The notes under the pieces: model-generated | What the model was told of the DNA's origin: nothing | The model's input: only the letters and a program-made list of their open reading frames with translations | The model's database searches: none | Position numbers and translations under genes: made by a program | Shown here: positions 7,643 through 15,853 of the stretch, one piece after another | Layout: each line of letters begins with the position of its first letter | Numbering within the stretch: the stretch's first letter is position 1 | NCBI GenBank assembly: GCA_009840135.1 | Contig: VXOH01000051.1 | Coordinates: forward strand, 1-49,458 | DNA: 49,458 bases | Direction of reading: 5' to 3' | DNA from: Chloroflexota bacterium | GTDB taxonomy: Bacteria > Chloroflexota > Dehalococcoidia > Lucifugimonadales > UBA3495

Positions 7643-9004
7643 ATGTCCAGTGATAACAGCATTACCCCCGAACTAATCCACTACCTGTCGGGCGCCCTCG
7701 ACGCAGAACTCCCTCCCAACGTGCTGGAGAAGGCCAAGCACCACATTCTGGACACCCTGGCTGCGATGGTGTCCGGGTCTGTCCTCAAGCCGGGGGTCCT
7801 GGCCCGGGAGTACGTTGAAAAGCAGGGCGGCCCGGAGGAGGCCCAGGTAGTCGGCAGTTCGATGGTGGTGTCCGCGGTGAACGCTGCCATTGCCAACGGA
7901 ATGATGGCCCACGCCGACGAGACCGACGATTCCAACGGTTCAGCCGGTATCCACCCGGGCTGCGCCATCCTGCCCGCCGCCCTGGCCATGGGGGAACGCG
8001 AGAACGTCAACGGCTCGGACTTCATCAAGGCCGTCGTACTGGGCTACGATATCGGCAGCCGCACCACCAAGGCCCTGGGCAGGGAGGAGATGCGGGCCCG
8101 CAACCACTTGCCTTTCAGCATCGGCGGCACCATGGGAGCAACCGCCGCCGCCGGCTGCCTCGCCGGCCTGAAGGAAGAGCAGTACCGCGACCTGCTGTCC
8201 TATGGCGCCCAGCAGGCATCGGGGATAATGACCTACCCGAGAGATGTGGAGCATATAGAAAAGGCCTTTATCTTCGGCGGGATGAACGCCCGCAACGGGG
8301 TAATGGCGGCTGAAATGGTCCAGATGGGCTTCACCGGGGTGTACGACACCTTCGCCGGCGATGGCAACTTCCTGGTGGCCTACGCGGATAACCCCAGGGG
8401 CGAGCAGTTGGTGGCCGAGCTGGGCAGCCGCTACGAGGTGATGCTGACCAATATCAAGAAGTTCTGCGTCGGCTTTCCCATCCAATCACCGGCAGAGGGA
8501 CTGCTCCTGATCATGGACAAGCACGGTATCGGCGCCGGAGACGTGGAGAAGATAGTCGCCCGGCTACCGGAGGGCGGGGCACACACCGTTAATGACCGGG
8601 AAATGCCGGACATCAACCTGCAGTACATTTTTGCCATCGCCCTGTTGGACGGCAGGGTTTCCTTCGAGGCCGCCCATTCCTTTGAGCGCATGTCGGACCC
8701 GGATGTTATGGACCTGCGATCCCGGGTTACGCTTATCGGCGACCCGGCGCTCAGCGGCGCACAACCCGACTACCAGGCCATCGTCGAGGTAACAACCAGG
8801 GACGGCACGGTCTACGAGGAACGGGTAACCAGCTTCCGGGGAAGGGCGGAGAACCCCCTGTCCCGGGAGGAAGTGGGCGAAAAGGCCCTGGACCTGATGG
8901 AGCCGGTCCTCGGTCGTGCCCAGTCATTAGACCTGATAGAAACTGTCAATAGACTGGAGACTTTGCCCAGCGTCCGGGAGTTGCGGCCGCTGTTATCGGT
9001 GTAG
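7643..9004 (+). CDS. MmgE/PrpD family protein
   Basis: The 453-residue protein belongs to the MmgE/PrpD family (2-methylcitrate dehydratase, aconitate decarboxylase and relatives). An all-helical domain comes first (about residues 1-260, with HHILDTLAAMVSGS and HADETDDSNGSAGIHPGCAILPAALAMGE typical of the active-site region), followed by a smaller alpha/beta lid domain. Members dehydrate or decarboxylate tricarboxylic acids, or act on other substrates in catabolic clusters. Here no methylcitrate-cycle genes are adjacent, so the substrate is open. I use the ATG at 7643 because GGAGG sits 8 bases before it; an ATG 15 bases upstream has no ribosome site. Cytoplasmic. Confidence 0.88.
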   Translation: MSSDNSITPELIHYLSGALDAELPPNVLEKAKHHILDTLAAMVSGSVLKPGVLAREYVEKQGGPEEAQVVGSSMVVSAVNAAIANGMMAHADETDDSNGSAGIHPGCAILPAALAMGERENVNGSDFIKAVVLGYDIGSRTTKALGREEMRARNHLPFSIGGTMGATAAAGCLAGLKEEQYRDLLSYGAQQASGIMTYPRDVEHIEKAFIFGGMNARNGVMAAEMVQMGFTGVYDTFAGDGNFLVAYADNPRGEQLVAELGSRYEVMLTNIKKFCVGFPIQSPAEGLLLIMDKHGIGAGDVEKIVARLPEGGAHTVNDREMPDINLQYIFAIALLDGRVSFEAAHSFERMSDPDVMDLRSRVTLIGDPALSGAQPDYQAIVEVTTRDGTVYEERVTSFRGRAENPLSREEVGEKALDLMEPVLGRAQSLDLIETVNRLETLPSVRELRPLLSV

Positions 9005-9034
9005 TTGGGGTAGCCGCAGTTGTGCCACATATTT

Positions 9035-9062
9035 GTAGGGGCGCTTCGCGAAGCGCCCCTAC
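9035..9062. repeat. Perfect 28-bp palindrome (GTAGGGGCGC family)
   Basis: Arms GTAGGGGCGC and GCGCCCCTAC around the centre TTCGCGAA. Perfectly self-complementary over 28 bases. It lies between convergent genes (stops at 9004 and 9124) and may end transcription from both sides. Confidence 0.85.
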
Positions 9063-9123
9063 ATCCTTTCAACCACTATACTGACCTTCCCCCGGCAAGG
9101 GGCAGTGGGTATCCAAACAGCTT

Positions 9124-10107
9124 CTAAACCAGGGCCGGTTCAACCTTATGGCAGGCCGTAAGGTGTTCCGACAGTATCTCCCGCCAATCGGGTTCAACGT
9201 CGCGGCACATGCTGGTTTCCATGTAAATGGGGCATCGGGTATGAAACCGGCAGCCGGTAGGAGGGTTTATGGGGCTGGCAACCTCGCCACCGATGGCCTC
9301 CCCCATGGGGATGTCGGGATCCGGATTGGGCACCGAGGCCAGCAAGGCGTTACTGTAGGGATGCAGCGTATTTCCGTAGAACTCGTCTCGTGTCGCGAGT
9401 TCCATCATCTTGCCCACGTACATTACCCCCACCCGGTGGCTCATATGCTCGACGATGGCCAGATCGTGGGAGATAAGCAGGTAGCTCAAGCCCAGATCCC
9501 GCTGCAGGTCCACCAGCAGGTTCAGAATCTGCGCCCGAATGGAAACGTCCAGACCGGAGACCGGTTCGTCCAGAACGATGAGCCTGGGACGCAGGGCCAA
9601 GGCGCGGGCAATGGCGATGCGCTGGCGCTGCCCCCCGCTGAACTGGTGGGGGAAGAAAGAAGCGGTTACCGGATTCAGGCCAACGTTCTCCAGGAGTTCG
9701 CCCACACGCATACGCAGGTTGCGCCCGTGCATCCGCTGGTGGACCCGTAAAGGTTCCCCAATGATGTCCAGCACCTGCATGCGGGGGTTGAGAGAGCTGT
9801 AAGGATCCTGAAACACGGCCTGGACCAGGCGTTTATACTCCCGCAGGCCGCTTCCCCGGAAGCGGCTCACGTCGGTTCCCTGAAAGCTGATGGTCCCCCC
9901 GGATGGGCGCTCAAGGAGGAGGATCATCTTCGCGACGGTAGTCTTGCCGCAACCGCTTTCTCCGACCAGGGCGAATGTTTCTCCCTCTTCGACGGAAAAG
10001 CTAACTCCATCCACCGCCCGGATGACGTCTCCGCCGCTGGTAAGCCAGTTGCCGCCGCCCCGAAAGTGTTTCGCCAGACCTTCTACTTCCAGCAACTGAT
10101 CGGCCAC
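9124..10107 (-). CDS. Oligopeptide/dipeptide ABC transporter ATP-binding protein (DppF/OppF type)
   Basis: The 327-residue ATPase has Walker A GESGCGKTT near residue 50, signature FSGGQRQR, Walker B LIVLDEP and the switch histidine in LLISHDLAIVEH. The C-terminal extension with CRFHTRCPIYMETSMC is the Cys-rich oligopeptide-transporter tail. It pairs with the DppD-type ATPase encoded upstream to drive uptake by the two permeases. It starts at a GTG one base after the upstream stop codon, with GAGGAGGGAAGG as ribosome site inside the end of that gene, so the two ATPases are translationally coupled. Last gene of the operon. Confidence 0.92.
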   Translation of the reverse strand: MADQLLEVEGLAKHFRGGGNWLTSGGDVIRAVDGVSFSVEEGETFALVGESGCGKTTVAKMILLLERPSGGTISFQGTDVSRFRGSGLREYKRLVQAVFQDPYSSLNPRMQVLDIIGEPLRVHQRMHGRNLRMRVGELLENVGLNPVTASFFPHQFSGGQRQRIAIARALALRPRLIVLDEPVSGLDVSIRAQILNLLVDLQRDLGLSYLLISHDLAIVEHMSHRVGVMYVGKMMELATRDEFYGNTLHPYSNALLASVPNPDPDIPMGEAIGGEVASPINPPTGCRFHTRCPIYMETSMCRDVEPDWREILSEHLTACHKVEPALV

Positions 10108-10108
10108 C

Positions 10109-11104
10109 TTACCTTCCCTCCTCGGTCAGCCAGCAATGCACAAAGTCCTCTCCGCCCAGGGACGTCCGGGGCGGATACTGTTCCTTGCATTTGTCCATGG
10201 CATCCGGGCAACGCGGCCAGAAGGGGCAGCCTTCGGGAATGCTGCGCAGGTCGGGAGGCTGCCCTTCAATCTGGTACAGCTTTTCCCGCCGGGCGCCCAT
10301 CAGTGGCACCGAATCCAATAAGGCCCTGGTATAAGGATGCTGAGGTTCCTTGTATATCTGGCGCACCCTTCCGCTTTCAACAATGCGCCCGGCGTACATA
10401 ACGTTTACCCGGTCACACATCTGGGCCACGATGCCCAGGTCGTGAGTAACCCAGATAACGCTGGTGCCGCTCTCCTGCTGTAGTTCCCGTATCAGGCGCA
10501 GGAACTGGGCCTGGATTGTTACGTCCAGGGATGTGGTGGGTTCATCGGCAATAAGGAGTTCCGGTTCGGTGGTGAGCCCCATGGCGGCCACAACCCGCTG
10601 TCTCATCCCGCCACTGAACTGGTGGGGATATTGGCCCAGGCGCAGTTCGGGCCTAGGAATGCGGACCGACCTCAAGGAGTCCAAAACCCGTGCCATTGCC
10701 TGCTGGCCCCGTTCCTTCAGGTGCAGGCGGACCGGTTCGGCGACTTGTTCACCCACTGTATATACGGGGTTCAGCGATGTTTGGGGGTCTTGCATGATGA
10801 TCGCCATGCGGTGACCCCGGTATGCTCGCATCTCGTGTTCCGTAAGGTCCAGCAAGTTCTCATTCTTGAACCAGATTTCTCCCTCTACGATGCGGGCGCC
10901 GGGCTGGGGCACCAGGCGCATCAAGGACAGGCAGGTCATCGTCTTTCCACTACCCGACTCTCCCACCAGGCCAACGGCCTCTCCCTGGGCCACGGTAAAG
11001 CTCACCCCGTCCACCGCCTTCAACACCGCGTTACGCTGAAAGAAGTAGGTCTTCAGCCCCTCTACCCTTAGCAAAGTGTCGTCTTCTATGGTCCGGTTAA
11101 CCAT
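10109..11104 (-). CDS. Oligopeptide/dipeptide ABC transporter ATP-binding protein (DppD/OppD type)
   Basis: The 331-residue ATPase has Walker A GESGSGKT, signature FSGGMRQR, Walker B LLIADEP and switch histidine in VIWVTHDLGIVAQ. The C-terminal block CPFWPRCPDAMDKCKEQYPP is the oligopeptide-family tail. It is the fourth gene of the minus-strand operon (binding protein, permease B, permease C, then this). It sits 25 bases after the permease C gene. Confidence 0.92.
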   Translation of the reverse strand: MVNRTIEDDTLLRVEGLKTYFFQRNAVLKAVDGVSFTVAQGEAVGLVGESGSGKTMTCLSLMRLVPQPGARIVEGEIWFKNENLLDLTEHEMRAYRGHRMAIIMQDPQTSLNPVYTVGEQVAEPVRLHLKERGQQAMARVLDSLRSVRIPRPELRLGQYPHQFSGGMRQRVVAAMGLTTEPELLIADEPTTSLDVTIQAQFLRLIRELQQESGTSVIWVTHDLGIVAQMCDRVNVMYAGRIVESGRVRQIYKEPQHPYTRALLDSVPLMGARREKLYQIEGQPPDLRSIPEGCPFWPRCPDAMDKCKEQYPPRTSLGGEDFVHCWLTEEGR

Positions 11105-11129
11105 TAGCCATTAAACCCCGAGAGTCCTT

Positions 11130-12029
11130 TTAAAGCTGGCGACGTCTGGGGTCCAGGGTGTCCCGTAGCCAGTCGCCGAACAAATTAAGGGACAACACTG
11201 CCGCCAGGATGCACAGGCCAGGGAAAAGGGTTATCCAGTAGGCGGAAGTCAGGAACTCCCGTCCGTCGGCCACCATCAACCCCCACGCCGGTTGTGGTGG
11301 AGGCACGCCCACACCCAGAAAGCTCAGTGACGATTCCAGCAGGATGAGGTGTCCCACTTCCAGGGTAGCCAGCACAATAATCGTATTGAAGACGTTGGGA
11401 AGGATATGGCGCAGCAATATCATCCATGTAGGGGTCCCGATTACCTTTGCTATGGCCACGAAGTCTCGCTCGCGAACACTCAGAGTTTCCCCGCGAACGA
11501 TGCGGGCAAACCGGGCCGCAAGGAAGGGGGACAGGATGAGAATGACGCTCTCAAAGCTCCGTCCCACCGCGAACACAAACACCAGGGCCACCAGAATAGT
11601 GGGCATGGCAAGGATGACTTCGATGCCCCGCTGCAGGACGGCATCCAGTTTGCCGCCGGCGTAACCGGAAATCAGACCCACGGCCACCCCCACGCCTCCG
11701 CCCAGCGCTATTACGAACAGGGACAAGGACAGCGAAACCCGGGCGCCCCGGATCAGCCTGCTGAAAATGTCCCGGCCCAGCTTGTCGGTGCCCAGAAGGT
11801 TGCTGGCCGTCCCCTCTTCGTGCCACACCGGCGGGGCAAAGGAGTTGGCCATGTCCACGGCCACCGGGCTGTGGGGGGCGATCCACTGCCCGAAGATGGC
11901 GAAAATCATCAGTACCAGGAGCACTGCGGTCGGAATTTTGGGGACCCGCCGCGCCACGCTGAGGCCTGAACGGACTCGCACCACCCAGGGGGAGGCCGGG
12001 GCAGCTATTTGCATTGAAGTATCAGCCAT
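11130..12029 (-). CDS. Oligopeptide/dipeptide ABC transporter permease (DppC/OppC type)
   Basis: The 299-residue integral membrane protein has about six segments. It begins with the N-terminal helix and periplasmic segment typical of DppC (IAPHSPVAVDMANSF...LGTDKLGRDIFSRLIRGARVSL). The EAA loop reads REVRDFVAIAKVIGTP-like (ERDFVAIAKVIGTPTWMILLRHILPN) and contacts an ATPase. AGGTAGG precedes the ATG. Ten bases separate it from the DppB-type gene. Confidence 0.92.
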   Translation of the reverse strand: MADTSMQIAAPASPWVVRVRSGLSVARRVPKIPTAVLLVLMIFAIFGQWIAPHSPVAVDMANSFAPPVWHEEGTASNLLGTDKLGRDIFSRLIRGARVSLSLSLFVIALGGGVGVAVGLISGYAGGKLDAVLQRGIEVILAMPTILVALVFVFAVGRSFESVILILSPFLAARFARIVRGETLSVRERDFVAIAKVIGTPTWMILLRHILPNVFNTIIVLATLEVGHLILLESSLSFLGVGVPPPQPAWGLMVADGREFLTSAYWITLFPGLCILAAVLSLNLFGDWLRDTLDPRRRQL

Positions 12030-12039
12030 AGCCTACCTG

Positions 12040-12960
12040 CTAATTGGTGTACTTGATGCGGGGGTCAATAACCGCGTACATGATATCCACTAACAGATTG
12101 ATGAGGATGAAGAAACTGCCGAAAACTATCACGACGCCCTGTATGACCGGGAAATCCCGCCGAACCACGCTTTGCACCGCCGACGTGCCGATGCCTGGCC
12201 AGGCGAATACCTGCTCCACCACCACCGACCCGTTCATGAAAGCGCCCAGCACCAGGCTGCTGTAGGTCAGTACCGGCAGCAGGGCGTTTCGCAAGGCGTG
12301 CTTCCCGATTACAACGGCTTCGGGCAACCCCTTGGCGCGGGCCATAGCCACGTAGTCGCTGTCCAGCACATCCATCATGCTGGAACGCACCAGGCGAACC
12401 ATGCCGGCCATCACCCCCCACCCAAGAGTGAAGCCCGGCAGTATGTAAGACTGCCAGCCTCCCTTACCGGCCGGGGGCAGCATCTCCCAGACCACGGCAA
12501 AAAGGATGATCAGCATTATGCCCGACCAGAAGGGCGGCATTGACTGTCCCAGGAAGGCCAGGACTTTGGCTATCCAGTCTATGGCGGAATCGCGGTACAC
12601 GGCGCCCAGGATCCCCAGGGGTAAGGAAAGGGCCAGGGCGAAGATGAGCGCCACCAATCCAAGGGTAAAGGTTGCCGGCATCCGCTCCACCAATATCTGG
12701 GTCACGGGAATGCCATTACTTACCGAGTCACCCAGGTCCAGCCTTACCAGCTGGCCAAGGAATTTCAGGTATTGCTCGTGGACAGGCCGGTCCAGCCCCA
12801 GCTTGGCGGCCATGATCTCGCGGGCATCCACCCCGGAGTTTCTGGCGGTGAAAACCTCCGCCGGATCGCCGATGGAGCGGGAGAGAATGAACACCAGGGT
12901 TGCAATGAACCACAAGCCCAGCAGGGCCTGAAATATGCGAAACCCGATGTATTTGACCAT
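12040..12960 (-). CDS. Oligopeptide/dipeptide ABC transporter permease (DppB/OppB type)
   Basis: The 306-residue membrane protein has about six segments. The opening IGFRIFQALLGLWFIATLVFILSRSIGDPAE is the DppB signature. SDYVAMARAKGLPEAVVIGKHALRNALLPVLT is the EAA motif that docks the ATPase, and the C-terminus DIMYAVIDPRIKY is also typical. It forms the channel with the DppC-type protein. It follows the binding-protein gene by 93 bases. Confidence 0.92.
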   Translation of the reverse strand: MVKYIGFRIFQALLGLWFIATLVFILSRSIGDPAEVFTARNSGVDAREIMAAKLGLDRPVHEQYLKFLGQLVRLDLGDSVSNGIPVTQILVERMPATFTLGLVALIFALALSLPLGILGAVYRDSAIDWIAKVLAFLGQSMPPFWSGIMLIILFAVVWEMLPPAGKGGWQSYILPGFTLGWGVMAGMVRLVRSSMMDVLDSDYVAMARAKGLPEAVVIGKHALRNALLPVLTYSSLVLGAFMNGSVVVEQVFAWPGIGTSAVQSVVRRDFPVIQGVVIVFGSFFILINLLVDIMYAVIDPRIKYTN

Positions 12961-13053
12961 GGATTCAGTCCTTAAGCCAGAGGGCCTGCCGGCAGCAATA
13001 TCTTCTCCGGCAGACCCTTGAATGGATTGCGGTCTTCACCAGCGTCAGAGGGC

Positions 13054-14889
13054 TTAAGGCCGTATCGTCCAGTGGTTATGGGGATAGGGCTTGCCGGTAA
13101 TGGGAGTCCAGGATCCCACCTTGTCGCTGGCGCCAAACACGGCTCCGGCTTCCAGCAGGGGGCCTGCCCAGAAGTCCCGGTTCAGCAAGCGGTGGAACTC
13201 GGCCATGGCCTCGTGCTGGTCCTGGAGGTCAAAGGATGAACCGGCCTTGTCCAGCAAGGGGTCCAGAATGTCCGGCAGGCGCATCATCTGACGGCGGCCC
13301 TCTGAGTGGTAGTAGATATGAGAGCCCCGGTAGGAGTGCAAGCGGGTGTCACTGCCACGGACCGCGATCTGGTAAGGCGGTTGGTCATTCACTATCGCCG
13401 TAATTTCGTCGCTGGTCTTTATAGCGTTGTCGAAGGTCTCCCGCAACACGGGGCCGTCCACCACGGACACAAAGGTGTTCAGGCCGAGGGCTTCCAGGTA
13501 ACCGGCAATGGCTTCCGACAAGCCCGGTTGGTCTACAAAGTCGGCATCGCCGGAGAAGGTCAGAATTTCGATCTCGGCGCCCTCAAAGCCGGCTTCCTGG
13601 ATCAACTGCAAGGCCCGGTTCGGGTCGTAAGGGTGGGGCGCAACGTCCCCCGGGTACCCGATGTTGCCTTCCACCACCCAGTAGCAGCAGGCGGGAGTGG
13701 TCTGGCCGGCATAGAGCCCGTTGCCGATGGCCTCACGGTCAATGGCGATGGAAATGGCTTCCCGTATCCGCTTGTCATTAAACGGATGACCCGGCACCCA
13801 CGCATAGTTGTACCAGATCCAGGAAATGTTGGCGGCCGGTGACTGGAGGACCTGAAGGCCTGCTCCCTCAAGTTCCCCAACGCTTCGCACCGAGGCGGTA
13901 ATCAGGTCGGCGTTGCCGCTCTTCAGCATGGCCATGCGGGTATTAAGCTCGGCCACGTCCCAGATTTGGAGAACCTTGTAACCCGGATTTTTCTCGTAGT
14001 GGTCCTCGAAAGCCTCCATTTGAATATACTGGCCAGGTACACGGTCGGCCCACTTGTAGGGACCTGAGCCTACGGGGGCTTCACGGAATTTTTCGATTCC
14101 GCCCATGCCCTCGAAATAGCTCTGCGGGAGAACCACCGACCTGGGAGGTGATGCGGAAGCGAAGAAGAGCGGCAAGGTTGACTGTGGTGTCTTGGTGGTT
14201 ACCGAGACTGTATTGCCCTCCACTTCAAATGCGGAAGTCAGCAAAGGGCCGACCTCCAGGGCGAAACCACCCAGGGATTCCTCTGATACGGACCGGTTCC
14301 AGGTCCATGCCACATCCTCAGGCGTAATGTCGTCGCCGTTGTGAAACTTCATCCCCTCGCGGATCGTGAAGGTCCAGGTCAGCTGATCGGGAGACACCTT
14401 CCACCCGGTGGCAAAGCCTGGGGTCAGGGTACCGTCCGGGTTTTGCCCTATCGCGTAATCGAACACTTCGTCGTAATAAACCTTCGTGGCGCTGTCCTGT
14501 GAGATGTTGGTGTCAACACCCTGGAAGCCCAGGTAGGAACTCACCGAGATGATAGATCCGGCCGGGTCAACCTTGCCAGGAAGCCTTCCCGACTCCGGAA
14601 AATGCACCGGCGTAGGTGTGGCCACCACCAGTTTCTCCACCTCTACCGTCACTTCCTTCTCGACTTCCACCTCGCGGATCTTCTCCACTTCTACCGCCTT
14701 TTCGACTTCCACCTCGCGGATAAGCTCCACCTCTATCGGTACCTGCTTTTCTACCTCCACCTCGCGGATAGTCTCCACTTCTACGGGCACTTCTACAGTT
14801 CGCTCGATGACCTCGGGCTGCGCTGTGCCGCAAGCTACCACCAGCGTCAGGCAAAACAGGCATCCTAATAGAAACAGCGATGACTTCAT
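13054..14889 (-). CDS. Extracellular solute-binding protein family 5 lipoprotein with a charged repeat stalk
   Basis: The 611-residue lipoprotein is the binding component of the peptide-type ABC system. A signal peptide ends in VVACG, with the lipid-anchored Cys near residue 20. A stalk of about 60 residues follows, built from repeated EVE-K/T-IREVEVEK units (DNA 14632-14810), then the family-5 binding domain (GFATGWKVSPDQLTWTFTIREGMKFHNGDDITPEDVAWTWNRS is diagnostic). Ligands in this family are peptides, nickel or glycosides; which one is unknown. ATG at 14889 is preferred: GGAAGG lies 8 bases upstream, while the GTG three codons earlier overlaps that site. The gene is transcribed from the promoter at 15074-15102. 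Confidence 0.93.
   Translation of the reverse strand: MKSSLFLLGCLFCLTLVVACGTAQPEVIERTVEVPVEVETIREVEVEKQVPIEVELIREVEVEKAVEVEKIREVEVEKEVTVEVEKLVVATPTPVHFPESGRLPGKVDPAGSIISVSSYLGFQGVDTNISQDSATKVYYDEVFDYAIGQNPDGTLTPGFATGWKVSPDQLTWTFTIREGMKFHNGDDITPEDVAWTWNRSVSEESLGGFALEVGPLLTSAFEVEGNTVSVTTKTPQSTLPLFFASASPPRSVVLPQSYFEGMGGIEKFREAPVGSGPYKWADRVPGQYIQMEAFEDHYEKNPGYKVLQIWDVAELNTRMAMLKSGNADLITASVRSVGELEGAGLQVLQSPAANISWIWYNYAWVPGHPFNDKRIREAISIAIDREAIGNGLYAGQTTPACCYWVVEGNIGYPGDVAPHPYDPNRALQLIQEAGFEGAEIEILTFSGDADFVDQPGLSEAIAGYLEALGLNTFVSVVDGPVLRETFDNAIKTSDEITAIVNDQPPYQIAVRGSDTRLHSYRGSHIYYHSEGRRQMMRLPDILDPLLDKAGSSFDLQDQHEAMAEFHRLLNRDFWAGPLLEAGAVFGASDKVGSWTPITGKPYPHNHWTIRP
14632..14810 (-). repeat. In-gene tandem repeat encoding the EVEK stalk
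   Basis: Several near-identical units of about 20-40 bases (core TCCACCTCGCGGAT on the plus strand, at least three times) encode alternating Glu/Val/Lys segments after the lipobox. The repetition is visible in both DNA and protein, pointing to expansion by slippage or recombination. Confidence 0.8.
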
Positions 14890-14931
14890 GGTTTTCACCT
14901 TCCCAAATAAGTCTAAAGACAGGTGTGGTTA

Positions 14932-14961
14932 CGAATATGCGTCAACTAGACGCGGTATTCG
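14932..14961 (-). promoter_or_regulatory. Hairpin in the 5' leader of the peptide transporter operon
   Basis: CGAATATGCGTC and GACGCGGTATTCG are complementary apart from a one-base bulge, around the loop AACTA. It sits 42 bases upstream of the binding-protein start, in a leader of about 180 bases. A role in mRNA stability or regulation is inference. Confidence 0.45.
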
Positions 14962-15036
14962 CTGAGTTTTCAATAAGTTCCGGTGGTACTCGGATCACTT
15001 GCTCCGAATCCAGTGAAAATTGTTGCCCATATTCGA

Positions 15037-15051
15037 CAGCAATTATTGCTG
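15037..15051. promoter_or_regulatory. Palindromic candidate operator downstream of the operon promoter
   Basis: CAGCAATTATTGCTG is a 15-base palindrome with a single central base. It lies about 23-37 bases after the -10 box of the peptide-transporter promoter, a usual place for a repressor roadblock. No dedicated regulator gene is adjacent. Confidence 0.4.
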
Positions 15052-15073
15052 ATCCCCCTGAAAATTTTGCGGG

Positions 15074-15102
15074 ATTATACTTACGCGGATTCTGGTTGTC
15101 AA
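15074..15102 (-). promoter_or_regulatory. Consensus sigma-70 promoter of the peptide transporter operon
   Basis: On the minus strand TTGACA (15102-15097), a 17-base spacer and TATAAT (15079-15074) match the consensus in all twelve positions. It drives the genes from 14889 down to 9124. Confidence 0.85.
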
Positions 15103-15382
15103 ATGGCTGAAGCCATATTTTCTCTAGCCACAGGTTTGAATTGGTCTTGAAAAAATAGGTCCGGAGGTCAGCGGCGAGGCCCGCCGTAGCGCTCCCAAAA
15201 AGGGACCGGCCAAACCGAAACTATGATGCTGAACCGTAACACTCAGAAGGGAAAGCTCGCCGGTCGGCCCTATGGGTCACCGAAGTCAGGCTGTCGGAAG
15301 TGGGGAATACGAAATGAGCATATTGCCGTGGTTTCTTGATTACCCGGTCGGGGGTGGTGCAATGAGATGGCTGCGGATATGA

Positions 15383-15423
15383 GTGGCGGAATGTACAGTC
15401 ACGATATCGTAAGCGCACATTCC
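15383..15423. terminator. Possible hairpin terminator below the VOC gene
   Basis: GGCGGAATGT and ACATTCCGCC form a 10-bp stem around a loop of about 21 bases that itself contains ACGATATCGT. It lies about 20 bases after the stop codon of the minus-strand VOC gene. There is no strong T-tract, so the terminator role is uncertain. Confidence 0.35.
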
Positions 15424-15442
15424 GCCAAACTGATGCCTGGGG

Positions 15443-15853
15443 CTAGTCCAGGGGCAATTTGTGCAGCCAGCCTGGCTCAGAAATGTCCAGCACCTGGCCA
15501 TTGGGACCGGACCACTTTTCTTCCGCGCGGGGTGGGCGCGTTTCACCGGGGCCGGCTACATCTCGACGGACTATTTCGTCGCCGCCAATCTGCTGGAGCC
15601 GGCTGCCTGCCTCCTGGAGACTGTCAACCTGGAACCCGATGTGATGGATGCCGCTGAAGTTCTCGCCATTGGGTCCGACGTCGGCGTCCGCGTTGGTCTT
15701 CCATCTCAGAATAGTCAGGTTTATGTCCCCATCGGTCAACTGGATCTGCCGGTCATTTCGGGCCACTTCTACGAGGTCGAATCCTTCCCTGTAAAATTTA
15801 GCCACGTCGTCCGGATGCTCACAGGTTATCGCGATGTGCTTGATTTTAGCCAC
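15443..15853 (-). CDS. VOC-family (glyoxalase/dioxygenase fold) protein
   Basis: This 136-residue protein is one vicinal-oxygen-chelate unit. It begins MAKIKHIAITCEHPDDVAKFYREGFDL, with the second module at GIHHIGFQVDSLQEA and the closing strand at GQVLDISEPGW. His residues opening both modules and the late Glu fit a metal site. The start is GTG at 15853, with GGAGG 7 bases upstream. Substrate unknown. It stands alone. Confidence 0.82.
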   Translation of the reverse strand: MAKIKHIAITCEHPDDVAKFYREGFDLVEVARNDRQIQLTDGDINLTILRWKTNADADVGPNGENFSGIHHIGFQVDSLQEAGSRLQQIGGDEIVRRDVAGPGETRPPRAEEKWSGPNGQVLDISEPGWLHKLPLD

